A DNA stretch of 7,244 bases from Candidatus Moranbacteria bacterium CG_4_8_14_3_um_filter_41_13 (GCA_002782305.1 PFHN01000033.1:1-7244), one strand, 5' to 3'; shown: positions 1 to 5,983, counted from the stretch's first letter. Numbers and translations are program-made. Notes: a model not told the origin generated them from the sequence alone.

Positions 1-1310
1 GATGTATAGAAAAGCTTCTTTCCATCAACTGCCCCACCAGTAAGAATATCTTCGAGCGATACGCGCCAATCATATGGAATAGCAGAATAATCTGCAATAA
101 TACCCTCTTCATTCTTCCAGATATCCAAATCTGAAAGGAATGATTTATAGATATTTTTCTGTCCTATGAGTGATACATTCACTTCATCTAAGACCTCCCT
201 CGTATAAATATCTGGGTCAAGACTTTTCCCCTTTTCATCCGAAAACAATTTTTCCACATCGGAATTACGGTTGGGTTCCCAAAGCTGATTTTCTATGAAT
301 CCATCTTTGTACAGTCTGCTGGCCTCCAATCCCGGAAGGAACAAAATATTTGAAAAACAATTTTCTGTACAAGTAGAAAGAGCAGAAGGGATTTCATGAT
401 CACTCCATCCGTCGAGAGTAAATGTTCCTGAGAGAATCTCTCCTGTCCCATTCGGATTTTTCTCTGTCGTCGGTCCGCTCGGTGATCCATACCAATTATT
501 TCTGAGGAGTATCTTTCCTGAAAAATCCTGGGTACCGTCGTACTCTACATGAGCAATAACAGCAGTGCGTTGGGTATTTCCAGACAGGTTGGAATCTATC
601 ACCTCTAGGGAATCATAGTAATCTTCATAATTCTGATCACGAGAGAAAGTGAATGCTGTTTCTATATCCGCAAAAGCAGTATTTTTGAATGTAGAATGTT
701 CGATCCGCACTCTGCCAGAAGTCACTTTCAATACGGGATTCGTTCTTAATACCTGCGCATACGCTTTTTTGAAGAAGAGGTTCTGTACAGGATTTGCTCG
801 CACCATTCCAGGGCAAAAGAAATCTCCGCTCCACTCGTGTGTACCCAAACCATCAAAAACAACATTCTGGAATACTGAGGGTATCGTATCGATATCTAAA
901 AAACGAGCTGAAAAATCTATCATCCCCTCTTCGGTATGGAAGTAACATTCCGGTGCGTAATCGGAAGGAATATAGGAATAATCAATCGGTTGTTTCGTAA
1001 AATAAATCGGCTCTGTTTCTGTACCAAAAGCATCTATACGTCCGTTATAAACACTGATGTTGCCTATTTCTATGTTTGAACCAGGAGCGATAGTGAGTAC
1101 AGATTCATTGACTATGACAACAGGTTTGGGAATATCTGTACGAGTGATATGACCGCTCCACGTCGTATCGTGATCAATAACAAAAAAATCTTCATAATTA
1201 TTCCAGTCGTATGCATCACCTGGAGCAGCCAGTGCTACCTGAGATTGAAACATCGTAAAAAATACAAAAGAAAAAATACTTAATATGAATTTTTTCTTTA
1301 ATAATCTCAT
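1..1310 (-). CDS. Exported beta-helix / LCAT-like alpha-beta hydrolase protein, N-terminal part (C-terminus outside window)
   Basis: The reading frame is open from the ATG at 1310 to the window edge (436 codons, no stop), so the protein is partial. Residues 1-28 form a signal peptide: a basic start (MRLLKKK), a hydrophobic core and a VALA|AP cleavage site. Residues about 55-300 read like a right-handed beta-helix, with VLTIAPGSNIEIG followed by GRIDAFGTETEPIYFT, and later NNWYGSPSGP at 271-280, a motif typical of such proteins. From about residue 322 the sequence changes to ILFLPGLEASRLY, NQLWEPNR and PYDWR (412-416), which I recognise as the start of lecithin:cholesterol acyltransferase-like lipases/acyltransferases (PF02450 type). 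The catalytic Ser, Asp and His would lie beyond the window. It is the last visible gene of the leftward operon, 24 bases after ugd. Inferred role: a secreted or surface lipid esterase/acyltransferase on a beta-helix stalk. The family is fairly sure; substrate is unknown. No Shine-Dalgarno motif precedes the ATG, only a run of eight T. Confidence 0.8.
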   Translation of the reverse strand, partial: MRLLKKKFILSIFSFVFFTMFQSQVALAAPGDAYDWNNYEDFFVIDHDTTWSGHITRTDIPKPVVIVNESVLTIAPGSNIEIGNISVYNGRIDAFGTETEPIYFTKQPIDYSYIPSDYAPECYFHTEEGMIDFSARFLDIDTIPSVFQNVVFDGLGTHEWSGDFFCPGMVRANPVQNLFFKKAYAQVLRTNPVLKVTSGRVRIEHSTFKNTAFADIETAFTFSRDQNYEDYYDSLEVIDSNLSGNTQRTAVIAHVEYDGTQDFSGKILLRNNWYGSPSGPTTEKNPNGTGEILSGTFTLDGWSDHEIPSALSTCTENCFSNILFLPGLEASRLYKDGFIENQLWEPNRNSDVEKLFSDEKGKSLDPDIYTREVLDEVNVSLIGQKNIYKSFLSDLDIWKNEEGIIADYSAIPYDWRVSLEDILTGGAVDGKKLFYT

Positions 1311-1334
1311 AAAAAAAACAAAAAGTGTTATTCT

Positions 1335-2645
1335 CTAAACACCAATAGCAAAATAGGTGAAGCCGGCGGCCTCGGATTCGGAACGCTCGAGAACATTACG
1401 TCCATCATAAATAGTATTACCCTTCATCAATTTCTTCATATTCTTGTAATCTACCACACGGAATTCATCCCATTCGGTAGCAATCACCAGAATATCGGCA
1501 CCCTTAAGTGCGTCAAGAGCCTTCTTGGTGTAAGTAAGGTTCTTGTGCGTAAGAATTCTCTTCGTATTGGGCATCGCCACAGGATCAAATGTCCGCACCT
1601 TGCACCCTGCTTCGAGAAACAGTTTAATATTTTCGATACCAGGAGCTTCACGAATATCATCCGTACGAGGTTTGAAAGCCAGTCCCCATACAGCGACGGT
1701 TTTGTCTTTAAGTGTTTTTCCAAAGACTTCTTGGAGTTTGACGAATGGTTTGATACGCTGAGCCACATTCACATCATGCACCGTTTCAATAATATGAAAC
1801 TCTGAATGATACTCGCGCCCTGTCTCCAGAAAAGCTTTCACATCTTTCGGAAAACACGATCCACCATAACCAATACCAGCATAGAGAAAACGCTCACCAA
1901 TGCGTGAGTCATAGCCGAGTCCTTTGGCAATTTCTTTCACATTACCTCCTGTGACGTCACAGAAGTTCGCTACCTCGTTGATAAACGTGATCTTCATAGC
2001 AAGGAAAGCGTTGGCAGCGTACTTGATAATTTCGGCACTCCTCACATCAGTGAAAAGAACTGGGCGACCATTGCGAGCTATCGGGCGATAGATCTGCTCC
2101 ATCATCTTGCGAGCTTTCTCAGATTTTGTTCCCACGACAACACGATCAGGATTGAGAAAATCTTTCACGGCTGCTCCTTCACGGAGAAATTCAGGGTTGG
2201 AAACCACTTCAAAAGGAAATGCCCCACTCGAGGCTTTTTTGATAATGGCTTCTACTTTCTCAGCTGTTCCGACTGGTACCGTTGATTTATCGACGAAGAG
2301 TTTAAATCCATTCAGATATTTTCCAAATGTTTCTGCTACTGCAAAAACGTACTGAAGATCAGCTTGACCAGTTACTTTGTCTTCTGGGGTGCCCACCGCC
2401 ATAAACACGACTTCGGATTCCTGAATCGCTTTCTTCAAATCAGAAGTAAATGACAGACGACCTTCTTCGACATTGCGTTTCACTATTTCTTCGAGTCCGA
2501 TTTCATAGATAGGGATACCGCCTTTCTTCAGTGTCGCTATTTTCTTCTTATCGATGTCTGCACAAATCACTTCGTGTCCACTCTCTGCAAGGCATGCACC
2601 TGAGACAAGTCCGACATAGCCTGTTCCTAAGAAAGTTACTTTCAT
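1335..2645 (-). CDS. ugd: UDP-glucose 6-dehydrogenase
   Basis: This enzyme oxidises UDP-glucose to UDP-glucuronate with two NAD+ in the cytoplasm, supplying uronic acid for surface glycans. The 436-residue length is normal for bacterial Ugd/TuaD. The N-terminal Rossmann domain opens with GTGYVGLVSGACLA (7-20) and ends its first beta-alpha-beta unit at ADID. KSTVPVGT (120-127) and NPEFLREGAAVKDF (150-163) follow, all family signatures. The central helix carries the catalytic lysine in NAFLAMK (K218). The catalytic cysteine is C264 in GYGGSCFPKD. The C-terminal UDP-binding domain has GLAFKPRTDDIRE (321-333). All active-site residues that I can place are intact. It lies 16 bases downstream of the glycosyltransferase gene and 24 bases upstream of the LCAT-like gene, so co-transcription is likely. 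It ends in TAG. The closest alternative, UDP-ManNAc dehydrogenase, is less likely because the FPKD and EFLREG contexts fit Ugd better. Confidence 0.95.
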   Translation of the reverse strand: MKVTFLGTGYVGLVSGACLAESGHEVICADIDKKKIATLKKGGIPIYEIGLEEIVKRNVEEGRLSFTSDLKKAIQESEVVFMAVGTPEDKVTGQADLQYVFAVAETFGKYLNGFKLFVDKSTVPVGTAEKVEAIIKKASSGAFPFEVVSNPEFLREGAAVKDFLNPDRVVVGTKSEKARKMMEQIYRPIARNGRPVLFTDVRSAEIIKYAANAFLAMKITFINEVANFCDVTGGNVKEIAKGLGYDSRIGERFLYAGIGYGGSCFPKDVKAFLETGREYHSEFHIIETVHDVNVAQRIKPFVKLQEVFGKTLKDKTVAVWGLAFKPRTDDIREAPGIENIKLFLEAGCKVRTFDPVAMPNTKRILTHKNLTYTKKALDALKGADILVIATEWDEFRVVDYKNMKKLMKGNTIYDGRNVLERSESEAAGFTYFAIGV

Positions 2646-2661
2646 ACTATTGTATTATTAT

Positions 2662-3603
2662 TTATTGTTCCCTCACTTCACGAATGGTGTAATTCATCCT
2701 ACTCCGACCCTGATAATAGTTCCGCACGACCATATCAGCGAGGAGACCAGAGATGAAGAGCTGTACTCCGATGAGAACGAAGAAAATACCGACGAGTGGC
2801 CAGATACGCTCCGCCAGTGACGCATGAAAAACAATTTTTTCGACAAGCATCCACACCAGAATACCAACGCCAGTTGTAAAGAGAAACACTCCTCCACCAC
2901 CGAACAAATGGAGTGGACGATAGGAGTACTTACGCCAGAACCAGATAGACATCATATCAACGAAGCCTTTCATACCGCGTTTCCAATTGTATTTGGTCAC
3001 ACCGTGAAGACGAGGATGATGAGAGACCTTCACTTCTGCCACACGGAAACCATCCATCTCAAGAATAGCCGGGATGAAACGATGCATCTCTCCGAAAAGA
3101 TCTACTCCGTCGAAACATTCACGACGATAGGCTTTCAAACTGCAACCAGAATCATGAATCGTATCTTGGATGAGAATCTTGCGAAGAAGATTGGCGATGC
3201 GAGAAGGAATTTTCTTGCTCCATGGATCTTGACGTTTGAAACGCCATCCAGAAACCACATCAAAACCCTCGTCGATTTTTTCGAGAAGAAGAGGAATATC
3301 AGCCGGATCATTTTGCAAATCACCGTCAAGTGTGATGATGATTTCTCCTGTGGCGGATTTGAACCCAGCATCAAAAGCAGCGGTTTGTCCGAAGTTCTTA
3401 CGGAACACAACAAGTTTGAGTGGCGTGAGCGTGCGCGCAATTTCTACCGTCTTGTCCTTCGATCCGTCATCAACGAAAATAATTTCAGATGGCTTACCTA
3501 TTTTCTGTACGGACGCGAGAATTTTTTCGTGAAGTTCTGCGACGTTTCCTTCTTCATTGTACAGAGGCACGACCACCGAAAGATACACCTTGTTTTCTTG
3601 CAT
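2662..3603 (-). CDS. Membrane-anchored polyprenyl-phosphate glycosyltransferase, GT2 (GtrB/ArnC/DPM1-like)
   Basis: It is predicted to transfer a sugar from a nucleotide donor to undecaprenyl phosphate on the cytoplasmic face of the membrane. The GT-A domain starts with LSVVVPLYNEE (8-18). The nucleotide-binding IIFVDDGSKDKT has DDGS at 45-48, and the metal-binding TLDGDLQNDP has DGD at 93-95. NFGQTAAFDAG (70-80) and DSGCSLKAYRR (151-161) are further signatures of this subfamily. Two hydrophobic helices near residues 231-255 and 267-291 form the C-terminal hairpin anchor of the GtrB class, and the basic end (NYYQGRSR) should lie in the cytoplasm. The length of 313 matches the family. It is the first gene of the leftward operon, followed 16 bases later by ugd. 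The sugar cannot be read from sequence: glucose, mannose, aminoarabinose and GlcNAc versions share these motifs. No Shine-Dalgarno motif precedes the ATG. A long antisense frame over it is a shadow. Confidence 0.9.
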   Translation of the reverse strand: MQENKVYLSVVVPLYNEEGNVAELHEKILASVQKIGKPSEIIFVDDGSKDKTVEIARTLTPLKLVVFRKNFGQTAAFDAGFKSATGEIIITLDGDLQNDPADIPLLLEKIDEGFDVVSGWRFKRQDPWSKKIPSRIANLLRKILIQDTIHDSGCSLKAYRRECFDGVDLFGEMHRFIPAILEMDGFRVAEVKVSHHPRLHGVTKYNWKRGMKGFVDMMSIWFWRKYSYRPLHLFGGGGVFLFTTGVGILVWMLVEKIVFHASLAERIWPLVGIFFVLIGVQLFISGLLADMVVRNYYQGRSRMNYTIREVREQ

Positions 3604-3638
3604 ACCGATAGAGGTAAAAAGTTAGAAAATACCTTTCA

Positions 3639-3667
3639 ATAATACCGAAAAAATCAATTTTAGGCAA
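3639..3667 (-). promoter_or_regulatory. Predicted promoter of the leftward glycosyltransferase-ugd operon
   Basis: Read on the minus strand, TTGCCT (3667-3662) and TATTAT (3644-3639) are separated by 17 bases. These match the sigma-70 -35 box at 4 of 6 positions and the -10 box at 5 of 6. The predicted start is near 3632, giving a leader of about 28 bases before the ATG at 3603. This is the best-spaced pair I found in the divergent intergenic region, which is AT-rich and could hold others. Confidence 0.5.
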
Positions 3668-3676
3668 TAAAACCAC

Positions 3677-3705
3677 TTCCAGCATACTTCATTCCTTGCT
3701 ATACT
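3677..3705 (+). promoter_or_regulatory. Predicted extended -10 promoter of galE
   Basis: TGCTATACT at 3697-3705 is an extended -10 element: TGn followed by TATACT, 5 of 6 to consensus. A poor -35 candidate, TTCCAG at 3677-3682, lies 17 bases upstream. The predicted start near 3712 gives a leader of about 40 bases. A second TATACT at 3731-3736 is an alternative -10 that would leave only about 9 leader bases. It has only TTACAA at 3710-3715 as a -35, at a short 15-base spacing. Confidence 0.45.
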
Positions 3706-3751
3706 CCACTTACAAACTTCTGATTTCAAATATACTAAAAACGCATCTCAT

Positions 3752-4777
3752 ATGAAGATACTGGTAACTGGTGGGGCGGGATTCATCGGATCACACACCG
3801 TAGTCGAACTCATCTCCGCTGGACATACGCCCATCATCCTCGACAATTTCTCTAACTCTGACCGATCATCCCTCAAGGGTATCGAACAAATTACCGGTAA
3901 GAGTCCTCTCTTTTACGAAGGTGATGCTTGTGATATCGCTTTCGTTCGACGTATCTTCGAAGAAAATACCATCGACGGCATCATCCATTTCGCAGGACTG
4001 AAATCTGTCGGAGAGTCTGTCACAGATCCCCTTCGCTATTACCGAAATAATATAGACTCACTCATCACTCTGCTCGAATGTGCGAAGACATATCATACGA
4101 AATCTTTCGTCTTCTCTTCTTCAGCTACCGTCTATGGTGAACCTGACGTATTACCCATACCCGAAACAGCTGAGAGGAAAGTATCTCTCTCACCCTACGG
4201 CAATACGAAGAAAATCTGCGAAGACATCCTGCAGGACGTCGCTACTGCCGAAAACTCAGATATACATATCATTGCCCTCCGCTATTTCAATCCGATCGGT
4301 GCGCACCCTTCAGGACTCATCGGCGAACTCCCTATCGGTGTTCCGAATAATCTCGTCCCCTTCATCACTCAGACAGCTATGGGGAAAAGAGAAAAACTCA
4401 CTATCTTCGGTGATGACTATCCGACACCTGATGGTACCTGTATCCGTGACTTCATCCATGTCGTCGATCTGGCGAAGGCACACATCAGAACGCTCGAATA
4501 CCTCTCCCAAGGCCAAAACCTCACCTATCGTGCCTACAACGTCGGTACGGGGCTCGGTGTCAGTGTGAAACAGCTCGTAGAAACATTTGAAGAGGTAAAT
4601 GGCGTCAAAGTCCCCTACGTCATCGGAACACGTCGCACGGGCGATATTATGACCTGCTATGCCGATCCGACCCTCATCCGAAATGATATCGGTTGGCAAT
4701 CAGAGCTTTCCCTCGCCGATGCCCTCCGCGATGCCTGGAACTGGGAGAAAAATATTTCAGAGCACGATAAAAAATAG
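3752..4777 (+). CDS. galE: UDP-glucose 4-epimerase
   Basis: GalE interconverts UDP-glucose and UDP-galactose by transient oxidation with tightly bound NAD+, in the cytoplasm. The protein has 341 residues, about the length of E. coli GalE. The N-terminal NAD site is GGAGFIG (7-13). The catalytic triad falls at S124 (FSSSATVYG), Y149 and K153 (SPYGNTK), the same numbers as in E. coli GalE. IRDFIHVVDLA (231-241) contacts the UDP-sugar. At the position that in E. coli is Tyr299, this protein has C302 (in MTCYADP), as in human GALE (Cys307). A small residue there is known to let the enzyme also accept UDP-GlcNAc/UDP-GalNAc, so dual specificity is plausible. The gene is transcribed away from the ugd operon and converges with the Bro-N gene 32 bases after its stop. 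Its last 56 bases include a 34-bp sequence repeated at 5732-5765. No Shine-Dalgarno motif is seen before the ATG. It ends in TAG. Confidence 0.95.
   Translation: MKILVTGGAGFIGSHTVVELISAGHTPIILDNFSNSDRSSLKGIEQITGKSPLFYEGDACDIAFVRRIFEENTIDGIIHFAGLKSVGESVTDPLRYYRNNIDSLITLLECAKTYHTKSFVFSSSATVYGEPDVLPIPETAERKVSLSPYGNTKKICEDILQDVATAENSDIHIIALRYFNPIGAHPSGLIGELPIGVPNNLVPFITQTAMGKREKLTIFGDDYPTPDGTCIRDFIHVVDLAKAHIRTLEYLSQGQNLTYRAYNVGTGLGVSVKQLVETFEEVNGVKVPYVIGTRRTGDIMTCYADPTLIRNDIGWQSELSLADALRDAWNWEKNISEHDKK
4722..4755 (+). repeat. Direct repeat copy 1, inside the 3' end of galE
   Basis: These 34 bases encode LRDAWNWEKNI of GalE and recur in the same orientation at 5732-5765. The copies differ at two positions only: 4741 C against 5751 T, and 4750 A against 5760 G. 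Both changes fall in third codon positions and are silent (Asn, Lys). Similarity stops abruptly on both sides. After this copy the GalE tail reads SEHDKK and stops. Confidence 0.9.
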
Positions 4778-4809
4778 CTCTCAGAATTAACAACAAATAT
4801 TCTTCTTCC

Positions 4810-5643
4810 TTACTTTTTCAATTTTGGCAAAAAATTCTGACCGGTAATGACACTTTTCCCGATCTTCTCTTCCAGAGCCAGTCTCGCATCTTTTGCAATC
4901 TTTCCGCCCTTCTTAGCAGGGATCTTGTTCGCTTCCAATCCTTTTGCTTTTTCAGTTTCCGCAATGCGTCGTGTCGAGAGTTCTGCAAGAGCAGAAAAGA
5001 TCAATTCTTCCTCACTCATATGATCTCGCAGATTTTGTGTTTTCAATCCTTTCAAATTTTTGTGACTTTTCACTGACAGATCACTCCACTCTTCATGAAT
5101 GATATTGGTGAGAATGGCAAACTCCTCGCCCTTCTTCACGTCATTCTCACTCCAGTAATCAGTCAGTTTATTCCTTGTCTCTTGCCCCGTCATTCGCCGC
5201 TGAATCCAATTGGCGCTTCTTCCTTGTTTCTGCCAATACTCACGACTGCGATTCAGAGCTCTCTCTGGATCGTTCATCTCTTGCATTCGTTCGAAACCGA
5301 CACGTGCCAACCACAATTTGATTGGTTCAGCTTTCTTACTCGGAATAGACTGAATCAAACGCAAAATTGTTTCTACATTTGCAACATCAGTTTCACGCAT
5401 TTTTCCATCTTGAGCCAACATTTTCAACTGGTCACATTTTGTGACCAGTTCACTTCCTTCCTTTCTTAAGCGATTCTTGAGGGTAGTCCAATAACTCTTT
5501 GCTTTTTTGAAATCCATCTGCTCAGTCAAAGCGCCTACGATATCAATCACTGAAAAATACCACATTTCGGTCTCTTCATTATAATGGCGACGAATCTTAT
5601 ACGTCTCAAAAATCGCCAATGAGTTTTCAATGTTTTTTTTCAT
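4810..5643 (-). CDS. Bro-N domain protein, phage antirepressor / DinD-like
   Basis: This 277-residue protein has an N-terminal Bro-N domain, seen in IFETYKIRRHYNEETEMWYFSVIDIV (11-36) and continuing through SYWTTLKNRLRKEGSELV to SIPSKKAEPIKLWLARVGFERMQE (99-122). The second half contains DPERALNRSREYWQKQGRS (125-143), GQETRNKLTDYW (153-164), EFAILTNIIHEEW (174-186) and NLRDHMSEEELIFSALAELSTR (204-225). I recognise this two-part arrangement from stand-alone 'phage antirepressor'/DinD-like proteins of many bacteria, including Patescibacteria. Bro-N domains of baculovirus and phage proteins bind DNA, so a DNA-binding regulatory role is likely. Its target and any link to DNA damage are unknown. 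It is transcribed alone, convergent with galE, with no other phage gene in view. The start at 5643 places the domain at the normal distance from the N-terminus, although no Shine-Dalgarno motif is present. It is bracketed by direct repeats of the galE end, which suggests it was acquired. Confidence 0.85.
   Translation of the reverse strand: MKKNIENSLAIFETYKIRRHYNEETEMWYFSVIDIVGALTEQMDFKKAKSYWTTLKNRLRKEGSELVTKCDQLKMLAQDGKMRETDVANVETILRLIQSIPSKKAEPIKLWLARVGFERMQEMNDPERALNRSREYWQKQGRSANWIQRRMTGQETRNKLTDYWSENDVKKGEEFAILTNIIHEEWSDLSVKSHKNLKGLKTQNLRDHMSEEELIFSALAELSTRRIAETEKAKGLEANKIPAKKGGKIAKDARLALEEKIGKSVITGQNFLPKLKK
5426..5450. repeat. Perfect 11-bp inverted repeat with 3-base spacer inside the Bro-N gene
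   Basis: AACTGGTCACA at 5426-5436 is followed by TTT and then by its exact reverse complement, TGTGACCAGTT, at 5440-5450. It lies in the codons for ELVTKCDQL, residues 65-73 of the Bro-N protein. It could form an RNA hairpin in the mRNA or serve as a two-fold symmetric protein-binding site. Neither is shown. Confidence 0.6.
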
Positions 5644-5682
5644 ATGTTTCTTAATAATTTTCTTTATTCAAGATACACTCTC

Positions 5683-5711
5683 ATTTTACACAAAACAGCA
5701 CTTTTCAACAA
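5683..5711 (-). promoter_or_regulatory. Predicted promoter of the Bro-N gene
   Basis: On the minus strand TTGTTG (5711-5706) and TAAAAT (5688-5683) are 17 bases apart. They match consensus at 3 of 6 and 5 of 6 positions. The predicted start near 5676 gives a leader of about 33 bases. It sits between the galE-end relic and the Bro-N start, so the promoter belongs to the segment bracketed by the direct repeats. Confidence 0.4.
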
Positions 5712-5731
5712 TACTACAATACTGTCCCCCT

Positions 5732-5778
5732 CCCTCCGCGATGCCTGGAATTGGGAGAAGAATATACAAAAGAAATAA
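5732..5778 (+). pseudogene. galE: Displaced 3' end of a galE gene (direct repeat copy 2 plus stop)
   Basis: In the frame of the repeat, 5734-5778 reads LRDAWNWEKNIQKK and then TAA. This is a second C-terminus for GalE, in the same orientation and 1010 bases downstream of the one in the intact gene. The first 34 bases (5732-5765) match 4722-4755 with two silent differences. No galE similarity is visible upstream of 5732, so this is a tail fragment and not a second gene. Either it is the original end of galE, pushed away when the Bro-N segment arrived, or it is the remains of a tandem or replaced copy. Confidence 0.75.
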
Positions 5779-5804
5779 ACTCTATGATCCTGCATTCAGA
5801 TAAA

Positions 5805-5834
5805 TTGACACCTTTATAAAGCAAGCAGTATAAT
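5805..5834 (+). promoter_or_regulatory. Consensus sigma-70 promoter, TTGACA-N18-TATAAT
   Basis: TTGACA at 5805-5810 and TATAAT at 5829-5834 both match consensus at all six positions, with an 18-base spacer, one more than the optimum. With the last T of the -10 at -7, +1 falls on 5841, the A of an ATG. The transcript would therefore be leaderless. This is the strongest promoter by sequence in the window. Confidence 0.8.
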
Positions 5835-5840
5835 AAAGCT

Positions 5841-5903
5841 ATGAAGATTACTCACTGCGATATCTGCAAAAAGACAATAAAAAAAGACACCGAAGATCAA
5901 TAA
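5841..5903 (+). CDS. 20-codon micro-ORF with a CxxC motif, possibly translated from a leaderless mRNA
   Basis: The ORF begins MKITHCDICKKTI, is very basic, and ends at TAA (5901-5903). The C-D-I-C pair preceded by H is like the first half of a zinc knuckle, but a second metal-binding pair is missing. A consensus promoter has its predicted +1 on the first base of the ATG, and a terminator hairpin starts 7 bases after the stop codon, so promoter, ORF and terminator form one closed unit. Options are: a real micropeptide, a leader peptide, the remnant of a longer small zinc-ribbon protein that lost its distal half, or a small RNA in which the ORF is incidental. I do not recognise a family for the peptide as it stands, and cannot choose among these from sequence. 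Confidence 0.4.
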   Translation: MKITHCDICKKTIKKDTEDQ

Positions 5904-5910
5904 ATCAAAC

Positions 5911-5934
5911 AAAAACCGGTACATATCCGGTTTT
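5911..5934 (+). terminator. Intrinsic terminator hairpin after the micro-ORF
   Basis: AAAACCGG (5912-5919) pairs perfectly with CCGGTTTT (5927-5934) around a 7-base loop. The CCGG core followed by TTTT, with a matching A run on the 5' side, is the form of a short, possibly bidirectional, rho-independent terminator. The T run is short and is followed by GCGTT, so efficiency may be moderate. It lies 50 bases before the glycosyltransferase start. Confidence 0.65.
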
Positions 5935-5949
5935 GCGTTATACTGGATA

Positions 5950-5955
5950 TATAAT
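5950..5955 (+). promoter_or_regulatory. -10-like box before the rightward glycosyltransferase operon
   Basis: TATAAT lies 28 bases upstream of the ATG at 5984, giving a predicted leader of about 22 bases. At 17-base spacing the -35 position is CCGGTT (5927-5932), inside the terminator stem and a poor match. The promoter may be weak, or need an activator. Confidence 0.35.
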
Positions 5956-5983
5956 TCTTCCGAAATTCCCTTCTCTCTGCATT

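Larger units (their letters stand above)
5644..5983. other. 340-base gene-poor interval with a gene relic, promoters, a micro-ORF and a terminator
   Basis: No full-size gene lies here. From left to right it holds an AT-rich stretch with the likely Bro-N promoter (5683-5711), a pyrimidine-rich tract (about 5723-5737) running into the displaced galE 3' end (5732-5778), a consensus promoter (5805-5834), a 20-codon ORF (5841-5903), an intrinsic terminator (5911-5934), and a -10-like box (5950-5955) before the next glycosyltransferase gene. Confidence 0.7.

Noticed and set aside
293..1000. Short frames opposite or overlapping the exported LCAT-like gene
   Set aside because: They lie across an uninterrupted 436-codon frame with a signal peptide and domain motifs.
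2824..3642. Long 272-codon frame on the plus strand opposite the leftward glycosyltransferase gene
   Set aside because: It is antisense to a gene with clear GT2 motifs and the product has no recognisable domain. It is a codon-bias shadow.
4080..4699. Plus-strand (4080-4568) and minus-strand (4310-4699) frames inside galE
   Set aside because: Both overlap the intact galE in other frames and lack family motifs.
4759..4781. AGAGC/GCTCT pairing at the galE stop as a terminator between the convergent genes
   Set aside because: The stem is only 5 bp around a 13-base loop with no T run next to it. The 32-base gap between the two stop codons has no convincing hairpin.
5933..5983. TTG start at 5933 for the rightward glycosyltransferase
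   Set aside because: It would begin in the terminator stem and add 17 residues before the conserved core. The ATG at 5984 puts the first strand at the usual position.
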